A stretch of 64,000 bases of DNA from JAABRU01 sp050180235 (GCA_050180235.1 JBFXEJ010000011.1:31911-95910), one strand, 5' to 3'. Shown: positions 26,565-35,898, counted from the stretch's first letter. The notes: generated from the letters alone by a model not told the origin. Program-made: numbers and translations.

Positions 26565-27620
26565 CTATCCCCTGTATCTCATGTAAACCTCTGCAAAGCG
26601 TTTTGTCTGCTCCAAAGTTCCCAGATTCATGCGGAAGGTGTGCCGGATTAAAGGCGCAACCATGGGTCTGACCAGAATGCCGTTGTCTTTGAGATACTGC
26701 ACAACTCCGTCTCTGTTTTTCGGCTCCACTATCATAAAATGAGCGGCTCCCGGATAATAGGAAATCCGGTTTTCCGCAAAGAAATTTTCCAGCCAGGGTT
26801 TTGACACCTTCATGATTTCATGGATATAAGCCTGCCACTGAGCGGGATTGTCCAACTGTGCCTCTGCTGCAATAATGGCGCAGGAATTGATGTCAAAAGG
26901 CCCCCGGATTTTGTGAAATTCAGCAACCATATCCGGATGTGCAATCAGATAGCCCAGACGCAGACCGGCCATAGCAAAGGCTTTGGAAAAAGTCCGGGTA
27001 ATAATAAGATTGGGGTATTCTGCCAGCAATTCCAGTGCCGTAAGTCCGGTATATTCAAAATATGCCTCATCCACGATTACCGGAACATCCGAGGCTGTTT
27101 CCAGCACTTCCCGGATGCGTGACAGGGAAATGGAACTGCCGGTAGGATTGTCCGGATTGATAAGAACCACCAGAGAAATGTCCGGCGTCAGGGACTGCAT
27201 GAATTCATCCCAGGGAAACTGGAGATCTTTGGTATAGGGAACAGCGCGCACAACCGCGCCGATGGCCCGCGTGACCTGCTCAAAAATGGGAAATCCGGGC
27301 TGTGCAATCAGCATTTCATCTCCGGGTTCCAGAAATGCTCTGAGAATCACTTCAATGGCCTGATCCGAGCCGTTGCTCAACATCAGTTGATTCTGCTCCA
27401 CTTTTGCATAATTTGCCAGCTTGGGCATGAACCGGCTGTATTCCGGATACATCTGGAACCGCTTCTGATCCAGCCAGTTTTTGAGCGCACGGATGACATG
27501 CTCCGGCGGATTCAGTGTGTTTTCATTCAGATCCATGCGCAGAAAGCCGGATCTGTCCATATTCGACCAGGGGGGCGAATACGGGGACATGGACGCAATA
27601 TAGGGTTTTACTCTGATCAT
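26565..27620 (-). CDS. hisC: Histidinol-phosphate aminotransferase
   Basis: A 351-residue PLP enzyme (fold type I) that converts imidazole-acetol phosphate and glutamate to histidinol phosphate. Visible motifs are MDLNENTLNPPEHV, LSNGSDQAIEVILRAF, NPDNPTGSSIS, VDEAYFEYTG and the PLP-lysine motif TRTFSKAFAMAGLRLGY. The C-terminus FRMNLGTLEQTKRFAEV is as expected. The upstream neighbour is the HAD-IGPD fusion gene. A 180-bp spacer filled by a G-rich palindrome lies between the two, and the restriction-modification pair follows downstream. Confidence 0.94.
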   Translation of the reverse strand: MIRVKPYIASMSPYSPPWSNMDRSGFLRMDLNENTLNPPEHVIRALKNWLDQKRFQMYPEYSRFMPKLANYAKVEQNQLMLSNGSDQAIEVILRAFLEPGDEMLIAQPGFPIFEQVTRAIGAVVRAVPYTKDLQFPWDEFMQSLTPDISLVVLINPDNPTGSSISLSRIREVLETASDVPVIVDEAYFEYTGLTALELLAEYPNLIITRTFSKAFAMAGLRLGYLIAHPDMVAEFHKIRGPFDINSCAIIAAEAQLDNPAQWQAYIHEIMKVSKPWLENFFAENRISYYPGAAHFMIVEPKNRDGVVQYLKDNGILVRPMVAPLIRHTFRMNLGTLEQTKRFAEVYMRYRG

Positions 27621-27665
27621 TATACCTTTATACCTTTAACCTTAAAAAAATATGTAATGTTTGCA

Positions 27666-27796
27666 AGGGGCGGGGGAATAGGGGATGGGATTAGGGATTA
27701 GGGGATGGGGAACAGAGCATCTGATTTATCTTTCAGAACGCTGATTCCCCAATCCCTGTCCCCCAATCCTAACCCCTGTTCCTCAATCCCTAACCA
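27666..27796. repeat. G-rich/C-rich imperfect palindrome inside the his locus
   Basis: The left arm (27668-27710, GGGGGAATAGGGGATGGG-like) and right arm (27743-27793, CCCCAATCCCTGTCCCCC-like) flank a 32-base centre. It has the same make-up as 1645-1760 and 13938-14066. It separates the HAD-IGPD fusion gene from hisC. Confidence 0.8.
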
Positions 27797-27800
27797 CTTT

Positions 27801-29729
27801 CTACACCAGCGTGGCTTTGACTCCGGGCGGAACTCCTTTGCGGAAGGGATTGGCCGTGTATACTTCTTTGATCGCCTTTCCCAGATTCGCAAATAATTCC
27901 TTCCATCCCGCATCAGGATCAGGCAGATTTCTGATATGGATAATAATGCTGCATCCCAGTCCGCCTGCCAGTCCGTCAAGAAAATCATCCAAGTCTTCAG
28001 AATATACCCCTTCACAGATATTTTGTCCAATAATAAATGATTTTCTGATCTGATCAGAAGACAGGCTGAATGGAACAAATTTCCAGAATTTCCGGCCTTC
28101 TGCGCTGAGACCGACACGGATATTCTGTGTCTCAGAATCCTCCGGGCTTTGGATACTGGAGCCACAGCCCCTGATTCCGTATTTTTCCATCCGCAGGATC
28201 AGGATTTCCTTCAGCGCACGGCCCAGAACCAATCCGGTATCTTCCAGCACCACATGACTGGAACTGAGAACGGTTGCGTTATAGTCAATGTCCAAAAAAA
28301 ATCCGGCATTTTGTGCCAGCAGAGAAAAAAGTTCCGGAAGACCTGCCACGTTTATGGAAGGAGACACGGCAAAACGGAAACGGTTTTCTCCCTGAGCGGA
28401 AAAATCCACCTTGACTTTCACAAAACTTTCCGCAGTTCCTCTTGTCACTTCCGCAAAATGGCAGGAGCGTGATAAAATACTGATTTCCCCTTTGGAAACA
28501 TTCGCTTCTGCCGCACAGTCTGCATAGTCATTTTCCGGTATTTCCGGAGCAAATATCTGAAACAGGGCAATTCCCGCTGCCCGAAAAATACCTTCCCATG
28601 TATGATGCGGATCTTCGGCGCTGCACACACGCACATGGATTCGGGCTTTGAGTCCCTCTGCCAGTCCTTCGAGCATTGTCACAAGCGGTTTTCCGGAGGC
28701 CATCTGCTCACACCGGCAGTTCAGAAACCATTCCAGATCAAGGTTTGGCACGGCTTCCATCTTCAAACCGGAATCGCTGTTTTCAGACAGGGAAATGACA
28801 ATTTCTGCACTTCCGTCATCAATCATGCCCAGAGCAGCACCGGTCTTTTTTCCGGCAGAAAAAGAACTGATCCTTTCTCCCATGAATTTTCCCAACTGAA
28901 AGAAATCATTGCTGTTCCAGTGCAGATCAATTTCACATCCCATGCGCCACGCAATATGTTCGGCCATATGACTGGCAAATTCATTGGGTGTGACAATTTT
29001 CTTGTTTGTCACCCTGCCGAATTTCAGATTCAGGGAATTGGGCGTAAAAGCCGTATATACCCGGTCTGCAAAGGAAGATTTCTCCAAATCCGCAAAATCT
29101 GCGCCTCCGGTTGCCACGCCGATGACAAAGGCTCCGGAAGCACGTCCTGCCTGTGCGCCGATAACTGAATCTTCAATCACAGCGCAGTCCTGAATCCGGA
29201 CATGCAAAGTTTCCGCAGCAAACAGATAGGTGTCAGGCGCAGGTTTTTTTTTCAGATTGCTGCGGACATCATTTCCCACCACCAGATCAAAATATGCCAG
29301 AATGCCGGACAGATCAAGAACCTGTTTCACATCTGCTGTGGGATTGTTGGAAACCACAGCCAGTTTCAGCCTTTTTTTCCGTGCATCTTCGAGAAGTTCC
29401 CTTATACCCGGATTGGTTTCAAAAACCGAGTTGTTCCGGATATGAAGATATTTTTCCAGAATTTCGTCAAAATGCCTTTCCGGTTCCGCAATACTGTATT
29501 CCTTTTTCACATGGTCAAGGATAAGCCGCCAGAAATCTTCAGGATGATAGGCAAACAGAGATCGGATAAAGGCTTTTCCCAGTCTGATGTGATTTCCGAA
29601 ATACGGGTGCAGAATCTCATCGCAGATACGCTGATCCAGTCCCAGCGTATCCAGCAGCACGCCATCCATATCCCACAGAACCGTGCGGATATTTTCCGGC
29701 AGAAGCAGTCTTTGTGCAATATATGTCAT
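27801..29729 (-). CDS. HAD phosphatase fused to two HisB-like (IGPD) domains
   Basis: A 642-residue protein. Residues 1-225 are a HAD-IA phosphatase: nucleophile motif VLWDMDGVLLDT (Asp20, Asp22), AVVSNN, a Lys in KKKPAPDTY, and VIEDSVIGAQAG. Residues 235-400 and 415-642 resemble imidazoleglycerol-phosphate dehydratase (HisB). The first holds an intact metal motif only in its second half (DPHHTWEGIF, 373-382) while its first half reads DLHWNSNDFF. The second holds SSHVVLEDTGLVLG (490-503) in its first half but DPDAGWKELF in its second. It probably supplies HisB and perhaps histidinol-phosphatase activity to hisC and hisD. ATG 29729 has AAAGGAG; the frame to 29837 is extra. Confidence 0.8.
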   Translation of the reverse strand: MTYIAQRLLLPENIRTVLWDMDGVLLDTLGLDQRICDEILHPYFGNHIRLGKAFIRSLFAYHPEDFWRLILDHVKKEYSIAEPERHFDEILEKYLHIRNNSVFETNPGIRELLEDARKKRLKLAVVSNNPTADVKQVLDLSGILAYFDLVVGNDVRSNLKKKPAPDTYLFAAETLHVRIQDCAVIEDSVIGAQAGRASGAFVIGVATGGADFADLEKSSFADRVYTAFTPNSLNLKFGRVTNKKIVTPNEFASHMAEHIAWRMGCEIDLHWNSNDFFQLGKFMGERISSFSAGKKTGAALGMIDDGSAEIVISLSENSDSGLKMEAVPNLDLEWFLNCRCEQMASGKPLVTMLEGLAEGLKARIHVRVCSAEDPHHTWEGIFRAAGIALFQIFAPEIPENDYADCAAEANVSKGEISILSRSCHFAEVTRGTAESFVKVKVDFSAQGENRFRFAVSPSINVAGLPELFSLLAQNAGFFLDIDYNATVLSSSHVVLEDTGLVLGRALKEILILRMEKYGIRGCGSSIQSPEDSETQNIRVGLSAEGRKFWKFVPFSLSSDQIRKSFIIGQNICEGVYSEDLDDFLDGLAGGLGCSIIIHIRNLPDPDAGWKELFANLGKAIKEVYTANPFRKGVPPGVKATLV

Positions 29730-30005
29730 TTTTCTCCTTTTATCATTAAACGGAAAATAAAGCATCAGGAGTCCCGAACTGAAAGTTTTGGCTATCCTGT
29801 GCTCCGGATTTTTATGATCCTGCACGATTCTTGCCAAACATTAAGTCTGACACGCGTTCGTGATGAGGCAGCAGATCCGGACACAAGGCCATGCTGAGCA
29901 CCCATCATGCTGATTATGCAAAACTTTTTAAAATTTAGACAGGCTGTGCATTATCATTACGATTATTGCGGAAATCCAAAAGAATGTCAAAACAAATTGT
30001 ATATG

Positions 30006-30078
30006 GAGAAATATTTCAGAAACAGAAAACATGTTCCTCCGGTTTTCACACGCGGAGGCATGAACTGAAATATTTCTC
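30006..30078. repeat. 73-bp nested inverted repeat in the HAD-IGPD/glnS intergenic region
   Basis: A perfect 14-bp dyad, GAGAAATATTTCAG (30006-30019) with CTGAAATATTTCTC (30065-30078), encloses a 6-bp stem CCTCCG/CGGAGG (30036-30041 and 30053-30058). No T-run follows. It lies in the 720-bp gap between two divergent genes. Outside this structure, 29730-30449 holds no gene I can support; the DNA is AT-rich and may carry both promoters. Confidence 0.75.
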
Positions 30079-30449
30079 TTGATTTCAAAAAGATTCCTGT
30101 TGACTTTTTATGCAGCCCTGTTGTAACGCATATTATTATAATTTTATCCCGTAAAGGATTTTCAACGGATTTAGCCCGGAACCCAATTTTCTGACAGACT
30201 CTTGCACAAATGATCTTTCCTGTGGTATAAAAATTGTTTTTGTGGCAGAGCCGGATTCCGGAAGGCTGCAGATATTATCAGAAAATTAAGGCAGAACATG
30301 CCTCAGGACTGTTAATGAGCAGCACACAGATCTTAAGATTATGCCATTTTTTGATTTTTCCCCGTATTCGGGGCAGGCTGTTTCCTGTCCCGTGTTTTTT
30401 TGAAAAAACGCTTTTTATCACTGAAGGTCTGAATATAAGGAGTTCACAT

Positions 30450-32162
30450 ATGACGGAAGAAAACAGGAAGCGCGGCAATGCGGAAGACAAAGAAGCCGCG
30501 TCCCCTACAAATTTTATCCGCAATATCATTGATGAAGACATGAAAACAGGCAGGTTTGACAAACAGGTGGTAACCCGTTTCCCGCCTGAACCAAACGGTT
30601 ATCTGCATATCGGGCACGCCAAATCCATCTGCCTTAATTTCGGGCTTGCCAGGGATTACAAAGGCAGATGCCACATGCGCTTTGACGATACAAATCCTGC
30701 AAAAGAGGAAACCGAGTATGTGGAATCCATAAAGGCTGATGTGAAATGGATGGGCGGAGACTGGGGAGAGCATCTGCATTACGCGTCTGATTATTTTGAC
30801 TTTCTGTATGAATTCGCGGTGCAGCTTATCAAAAAAGGCAAAGCCTATGTGGATGACCTTAATGCGGATCAAATCCGGGAATACCGGGGAACCCTGACAG
30901 AGTCCGGAAAGGAAAGCCCCTGGCGTAACCGTTCTGCAGAAGAAAATCTGGATTTGTTTGAGCGCATGAAAAAAGGCGAATTTCCGGAAGGTTCCCGCGT
31001 GCTGCGCGCGAAAATTGACATGGCATCCCCAAATATCGTAATGCGTGATCCCACTTTGTACCGCATACGTAAAACTTCTCATCACAGAACCGGTGACAAA
31101 TGGTGCATTTATCCCATGTATGACTTCACCCACTGCCTTTCGGATTCCATAGAGGGAATAACCCATTCCATCTGCACGCTGGAGTTTGAAAACAACCGGG
31201 AACTGTATGACTGGGTGCTGAATACCCTGGATGTTTATCATCCCCGGCAGATTGAATTTGCCCGGCTCAATCTCACTTATACGGTTCTGAGCAAGCGAAA
31301 ACTTATCGGGCTGGTGGAAAGCGGGGCGGTCAGCGGCTGGGATGATCCGAGAATGCCGACTATTTCCGGAATGCGCAGAAGAGGCTATCCGGCCGAGGCC
31401 ATAAGGAATTTCTGCGACCGGATTGGTGTGGCCCGCAGAGACAGCATGGTGGATATGGCTCTGCTGGAATACTGCGTGCGGGAATATTTAAACAGACACA
31501 CAATCCGGGTTATGGCTGTGCTGAATCCTCTGCGCGTGGTCATTGAAAACTATCCTGAAGATCAGGCGGAAGAACTTGAATTTATAAATAATCCCGAAGA
31601 TCCGACTGCCGGAACCCGGAAAGTTCCCTTTTCACGCGTACTGTATATTGAACGTGAAGATTTTATGGAAAATCCCCCGAAAAAATTCTTCCGGCTGGCT
31701 CCGGGACAGGAAGTGCGGCTGCGCTATGCGTATTTCATCACCTGCACGGATGTGATCAAAGATGAAAAAACAGGGGAAATCAATGAACTGCGATGTACCT
31801 ATGATCCTGCAACACGGGGCGGGGATGCGCCGGACGGAAGAAAGGTGAAGGGAACCCTGCACTGGGTGTCTGCCGCTCACGCGATCAATGCGGAAGTAAG
31901 ACTGTACGATTATCTGTTTACCAAAGAAAATCCCAATGAATCAGGTGATTATAATGAATATCTCAATCCGGATTCCCTGAAAATTCTCAAAGACTGCAGA
32001 CTGGAGCCGGTAATGGCCCAGGCCGAACCCGGTTCCCGTTACCAGTTTGAACGTATGGGATATTTCTGTGCGGATGAAAAAGATTCTGCTCCGGGCAGGC
32101 CGGTGTTCAGCCGCACCGTGACATTGCGGGACACCTGGGCCAAAATACAGAAAAAAGGATAG
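30450..32162 (+). CDS. glnS: Glutaminyl-tRNA synthetase
   Basis: A 570-residue class I aminoacyl-tRNA synthetase. The catalytic motifs are visible: PPEPNGYLHIGHAKSICLNF (HIGH) and TVLSKRKLIGLV (KMSKS equivalent). FDDTNPAKEETEYVESI and the GlnS-specific anticodon-binding domain at the C-terminus (FTKENPN...LNPDSLKIL) follow. The length is normal. The start at ATG 30450 has AAGGAG eight bases upstream; an in-frame ATG at 30234 has none. It is seven bases from the next gene, suggesting co-transcription. Having glnS, the cell may not need GatCAB for glutamine. Confidence 0.96.
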   Translation: MTEENRKRGNAEDKEAASPTNFIRNIIDEDMKTGRFDKQVVTRFPPEPNGYLHIGHAKSICLNFGLARDYKGRCHMRFDDTNPAKEETEYVESIKADVKWMGGDWGEHLHYASDYFDFLYEFAVQLIKKGKAYVDDLNADQIREYRGTLTESGKESPWRNRSAEENLDLFERMKKGEFPEGSRVLRAKIDMASPNIVMRDPTLYRIRKTSHHRTGDKWCIYPMYDFTHCLSDSIEGITHSICTLEFENNRELYDWVLNTLDVYHPRQIEFARLNLTYTVLSKRKLIGLVESGAVSGWDDPRMPTISGMRRRGYPAEAIRNFCDRIGVARRDSMVDMALLEYCVREYLNRHTIRVMAVLNPLRVVIENYPEDQAEELEFINNPEDPTAGTRKVPFSRVLYIEREDFMENPPKKFFRLAPGQEVRLRYAYFITCTDVIKDEKTGEINELRCTYDPATRGGDAPDGRKVKGTLHWVSAAHAINAEVRLYDYLFTKENPNESGDYNEYLNPDSLKILKDCRLEPVMAQAEPGSRYQFERMGYFCADEKDSAPGRPVFSRTVTLRDTWAKIQKKG

Positions 32163-32168
32163 AATCTC

Positions 32169-33059
32169 ATGCCATCATCTGATTCCGTCAGAGATTCCGG
32201 CCGATCCGGAGATTCTGACCTTAAGATTTGCGCTCTTGCCAGTGGCAGCCGGGGAAACGCGACCTATATTTCAGACGGAAGCACGTCCATATTAATTGAC
32301 GCGGGGCTTTCCGGTGTCGAACTGGAACGCCGCTTTGCATCCAAAGGACTGCGCCTGTGTGATGTGGATGCCATTGTGGTTTCCCACGAACATTCTGATC
32401 ATATTCAGGGAGTGGGCATTCTTTCCCGGCGCTACGGGCTGCCCGTTTATATCAGCAGGAAAACAGAACTTGCCGCGGGATCAAAGATGGGAAATCTGTC
32501 TGAAATCCGGCATTTTGAATGCGGGGCGGGATTTTGTGTCAATACTTTGAATATACGTGCTTTCTCAACTTCACACGACGCGGGGGATCCGGCCGGTTTC
32601 ACTGTCGGGGTAAACGGAACCCGGATTGGCATTGCCACTGACATGGGCATAGCCACAAATGTTGTAAAAGAGCATCTGCGGGGCTGTTCCCTGCTGCTTC
32701 TGGAGGCCAATCATGATCCGGTCATGCTTATGAACGGCCCCTATCCCTGGCATCTCAAGCAAAGGGTGAAAAGCAGAACCGGACATCTGTCCAATGCCCA
32801 GTCCGGAGAACTGCTGCGGGAAATCCTGCATCCCGGGCTTGGACATGTGATACTCGGACATCTGAGTGAAAAAAACAATACTCCGGAAAAGGCTTTGTCC
32901 GCTGCACGGGACGCTATTAACGGTCATAAAATCCGTGTCAGTCTTGCTTTGCAGAATGTGTGCGGAGAAATGATAAGGATTTCAGCCCAATGCCGGACTA
33001 ACCCGCATACCTCCGTGCAAAACCGATCTCATCTTCACGGGTTTCCAGATAACCGTTGA
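32169..33059 (+). CDS. Metallo-beta-lactamase fold hydrolase, YycJ/WalJ-like
   Basis: A 296-residue protein. It opens with LKICALASGSRGNATYIS, a typical start for the YycJ/WalJ group of exonuclease-like proteins. The zinc motif is VVSHEHSDHIQGVG (HxHxDH), followed by SHDAGDPAGF, ATDMG and GHLSEKNN metal ligands. The substrate is likely nucleic acid, by family. Its last 62 bases (32998-33059) overlap the end of the CCA gene on the opposite strand, so the C-terminal twenty residues are read from antisense DNA. There is no clear Shine-Dalgarno; it is probably coupled to glnS. Confidence 0.85.
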   Translation: MPSSDSVRDSGRSGDSDLKICALASGSRGNATYISDGSTSILIDAGLSGVELERRFASKGLRLCDVDAIVVSHEHSDHIQGVGILSRRYGLPVYISRKTELAAGSKMGNLSEIRHFECGAGFCVNTLNIRAFSTSHDAGDPAGFTVGVNGTRIGIATDMGIATNVVKEHLRGCSLLLLEANHDPVMLMNGPYPWHLKQRVKSRTGHLSNAQSGELLREILHPGLGHVILGHLSEKNNTPEKALSAARDAINGHKIRVSLALQNVCGEMIRISAQCRTNPHTSVQNRSHLHGFPDNR

Positions 33060-35670
33060 GCCGGGCATCCATGACCGCATCCAGTATTTCCCGGTAGATC
33101 GGCCCGGGTGTTATGCCCATTTCCTGCAAATCCTTTCCTCCGATATGGCAGGTGATATGCCGCAGATGAGTGAAATAATGGGAAACAGCCTTTTTCACAT
33201 CCTCATTGCGTGTAACTGCCATCATATACAGCAGCAGCTCTATGCGGAAACCGGACAGTTCCCTGTACATATAACTGTTTTCCAGAGGAAGGCTTCTGAC
33301 CAGCCGGAACAGAAGCTGCTCCGATGCATAGCGTTCTTTGCAGAAAAGCACATGGTGACGGGGAGCGAGTTCAAATCTTTTGCATATTTCCTCTGTGGCA
33401 GAGGGATCAAATTCACGGATAAGCACCATAAAATAAACTGCCCATCGCAGATAGGTTTCGTCCAGAAACAGCAGATCGTGCCAGTCCAGCACTTTTTTCA
33501 GGGAAGCAAAACCGGAAAAAAGTTTTCGGCTGGGTTTGAGTTCCGGGTGAATGATTTTCAGCAGTCTGTAATCATACAGACGCCGGATCGCGGGTGCGGG
33601 ATCCTCCTCCTCCAGAATCTGGCGCAGTTCGTTAAAGGTGCGCTTGCCGCTGAGTTTTTTGAAAAAATCCATTTTCACTGCGTTATGAATCAGCCCCGAT
33701 GTCAGTTTGCCTATGGTAAAACCGAATCTCTGCTCAAAACGGATGGCCCGGAACACGCGTGTGGGATCTTCCACAAAACTCAGATTGTGCAGAATCCTGA
33801 TGACTTTTTCCTTAATATCCTTCTGTGCGGAAAAAAAATCTATGAGAGTCCCGAACCGTCCGGGATTGAGCTGGACGGCCAGTGTGTTGATGGTGAAATC
33901 CCGGCGGTAAAGATCCAGTTTGATGGAGCTCATCTCCACATTGGGCAGATCAGCCGGAAAACGGTAATATTCCATGCGGGCTGTCACCACGTCAATTTTG
34001 AAACCGTCGGGAAAAATCACCACAGCCGTGCCGAATTTTTCATGAGTGTGGACACGGGCATTGCAGGTTTTGGCGAATTTTCTGGCAAACTCTATGCCGC
34101 TGCCCTCCACCACAATGTCAATGTCCTCATTGGGCCGGCACAGAAAAAGATCCCGCACAAATCCGCCCACTGCATAGGCTCCGTATCCCAGTTCATCTGC
34201 CACGGTTCCCGCATTCCTGAGTATGTCCGTGACCTGTCCGGAGAGACGTTCTTTCATCACTTTGAGAATATTGCGGACTCTTGCATTGCTTTCCTCTTTC
34301 AGGGGATCCGGTTCATTCCGGTTTCCGAAATCACCCTGGCTGATCAGGACATTGAGCAGATCCGTGCGGGTGATAACCCCTATGAGCATATCACCGCTGA
34401 TTACGGGCACAACACGCTGTTTGTTTTCAATAATCTGCTCCTGAATCTCCGGCAGTTCCGCGTCAGGGCCTACGGTTCCCAGTTCCGTGGACATGTATTC
34501 CCGCACCGGAGTATGCTCCAGTTGCAGATACAGGGCTTTGGCAATGATCTGGCGGGAGATATAGCCCAGAAGGACTTCTTTTTCCCCCTGTTTTTCTGTC
34601 ACCAGCAGGGCATTGATATTGTAGCGGGTCATAAGATTACGGGCTTCTTCCAGAGGGGTTTGGGCATCCGTCTTGATGGGCGGCGAAGACATCAGATCTT
34701 TTGCCCGGCAGGTGGAGCGGATATTGCTGTAGAGCAGTTCCAGAAGTTTCTGCTCCACCTGGGCCAGGGTTTCATCCTTTATATTCGCGGAAGCCGCAAA
34801 GGCATGACCGCCTCCGCCCAGTCCGCTTATGATCAGTCCTGCATCCACATCCGAGGTCCGGCTCCGGGCCACGGCATAGACCTTGTTTCCCATGCGGCCC
34901 AGTGCGAAAAGAGCAGTCAGATTTTCCATTTTCATCATTTTGTGGACCAGAAAGGCAAAATCCTGCACATAATTTTCCGTACTGACCGTTGTCACGGTAA
35001 CTTCCACGCCTTTGATATGATACTGAGCCGCATTCCGCAGCATGTCATTGAGCAGCCCCACCTGCTCAAAATTCATTTCTCTGGCAATAAGATTGGAAAT
35101 AATGTCCAGATTTGCACCTTTGGAAAGGAAAAAAGCCCCTGCCATGAAATCCCTTTCCGTGGTGGAGGAAAAGGTGAAGGAACCTGTATCCTCATACAGC
35201 CCCAGACACATGATGGTGGCTTCCTCCGGAGAAAGGGGAATCTGTTTTTTCTGAATAATTTCAGCAAGGATACTGATGGCCGCTCCTGTCATGCCGATTT
35301 CTTCATAATGGCCTTTTATATCATTTTCCAGAGCCGGATGATGGTCGTAAATATGGATTTCCAGATCCCCGCGATCCAGAAGCCCGGAAAATTTTCCAAT
35401 CCGTCCGGGCTGCCGCGTATCCACCAGCACCAGTTTCCGTATCCGGGAAAAATCCAAATCTTTGATGTCAGCCATATTGAGCAGATACACCATGGACTGG
35501 ATAAAAAAATTTCTCAGGGTTTTTTCATGGGAACCCGGAAAAACCACCAGCGCGTCCGGATAGAGTTTCTGCGCGGCCATCATGCAGGCCAGTGCGTCAA
35601 AATCCGCATTAACATGTGTGGTAATTACAGTCAAATCTTTGATATTACTATCTTTATCTCTCACAGCCAT
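32998..35670 (-). CDS. CCA tRNA nucleotidyltransferase with DHH and CBS domains
   Basis: An 890-residue, four-part protein. Residues 10-305 are a DHH/DHHA1 phosphoesterase module (HVNADFDALACMM, DTRQPGRIG, YDHHPAL, GLGGGGHAFAASA). Residues 318-445 contain two CBS repeats (AKDLMSSPPIKT, REYMSTELGTVGPD). Residues 475-890 are a class II nucleotidyltransferase (YAVGGFVRDLFLCR and the DIDIVVEG acidic pair). Then come LYRRDFTINTLAVQL and the ERxxxE-like EDPTRVFRAIRFEQRFGF. It repairs or completes tRNA 3' ends, likely adding A or CC. Such fusions are known in deltaproteobacteria and Aquifex-like bacteria. The 3' end overlaps the gene at 32169-33059. Confidence 0.93.
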   Translation of the reverse strand: MAVRDKDSNIKDLTVITTHVNADFDALACMMAAQKLYPDALVVFPGSHEKTLRNFFIQSMVYLLNMADIKDLDFSRIRKLVLVDTRQPGRIGKFSGLLDRGDLEIHIYDHHPALENDIKGHYEEIGMTGAAISILAEIIQKKQIPLSPEEATIMCLGLYEDTGSFTFSSTTERDFMAGAFFLSKGANLDIISNLIAREMNFEQVGLLNDMLRNAAQYHIKGVEVTVTTVSTENYVQDFAFLVHKMMKMENLTALFALGRMGNKVYAVARSRTSDVDAGLIISGLGGGGHAFAASANIKDETLAQVEQKLLELLYSNIRSTCRAKDLMSSPPIKTDAQTPLEEARNLMTRYNINALLVTEKQGEKEVLLGYISRQIIAKALYLQLEHTPVREYMSTELGTVGPDAELPEIQEQIIENKQRVVPVISGDMLIGVITRTDLLNVLISQGDFGNRNEPDPLKEESNARVRNILKVMKERLSGQVTDILRNAGTVADELGYGAYAVGGFVRDLFLCRPNEDIDIVVEGSGIEFARKFAKTCNARVHTHEKFGTAVVIFPDGFKIDVVTARMEYYRFPADLPNVEMSSIKLDLYRRDFTINTLAVQLNPGRFGTLIDFFSAQKDIKEKVIRILHNLSFVEDPTRVFRAIRFEQRFGFTIGKLTSGLIHNAVKMDFFKKLSGKRTFNELRQILEEEDPAPAIRRLYDYRLLKIIHPELKPSRKLFSGFASLKKVLDWHDLLFLDETYLRWAVYFMVLIREFDPSATEEICKRFELAPRHHVLFCKERYASEQLLFRLVRSLPLENSYMYRELSGFRIELLLYMMAVTRNEDVKKAVSHYFTHLRHITCHIGGKDLQEMGITPGPIYREILDAVMDARLNGYLETREDEIGFARRYAG

Positions 35671-35761
35671 CTCCCGCTTTCCGGTCTGCCAATTTTTTTC
35701 AAGATATTATGCACAGATAAAAGCGTTTCGCAAGATATAAAAAAACTGTCAGATAATTTTA

Positions 35762-35790
35762 TTGACAAAAGCGTTATGAATCAATAAAAT
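35762..35790 (+). promoter_or_regulatory. Sigma-70 promoter for ppiD
   Basis: TTGACA (35762-35767), 17-base spacer, TAAAAT (35785-35790). The -35 box is perfect, the spacing ideal and one -10 base differs from TATAAT. The start codon of ppiD is 108 bases downstream. Confidence 0.75.
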
Positions 35791-35898
35791 ACGGAGTTTT
35801 AATTATAAGTCATGAAATATCAGGCTGTTGTCATTTTTCGGGCATCAGCCCCGGTAAAAACAGAAAAATCTGTATCAATAAAAAAAGAGGAGACACAG

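Noticed and set aside
27698..28165. A 155-codon minus-strand frame at the end of the HAD-IGPD gene
   Set aside because: It is an out-of-frame shadow; its N-terminal part overlaps the second IGPD-like domain and the rest runs into the G-rich palindrome.
30099..30140. TTGACT with TATTATTATAAT as a glnS promoter
   Set aside because: The distance between the boxes is about 27 bases, too great for sigma-70.
33145..35787. An 880-codon open frame on the plus strand opposite the CCA gene
   Set aside because: The sense frame has clear DHH, CBS and nucleotidyltransferase motifs. The antisense translation is rich in His, Cys, Phe and Gln and shows no domain, as expected for the complement of a real gene.
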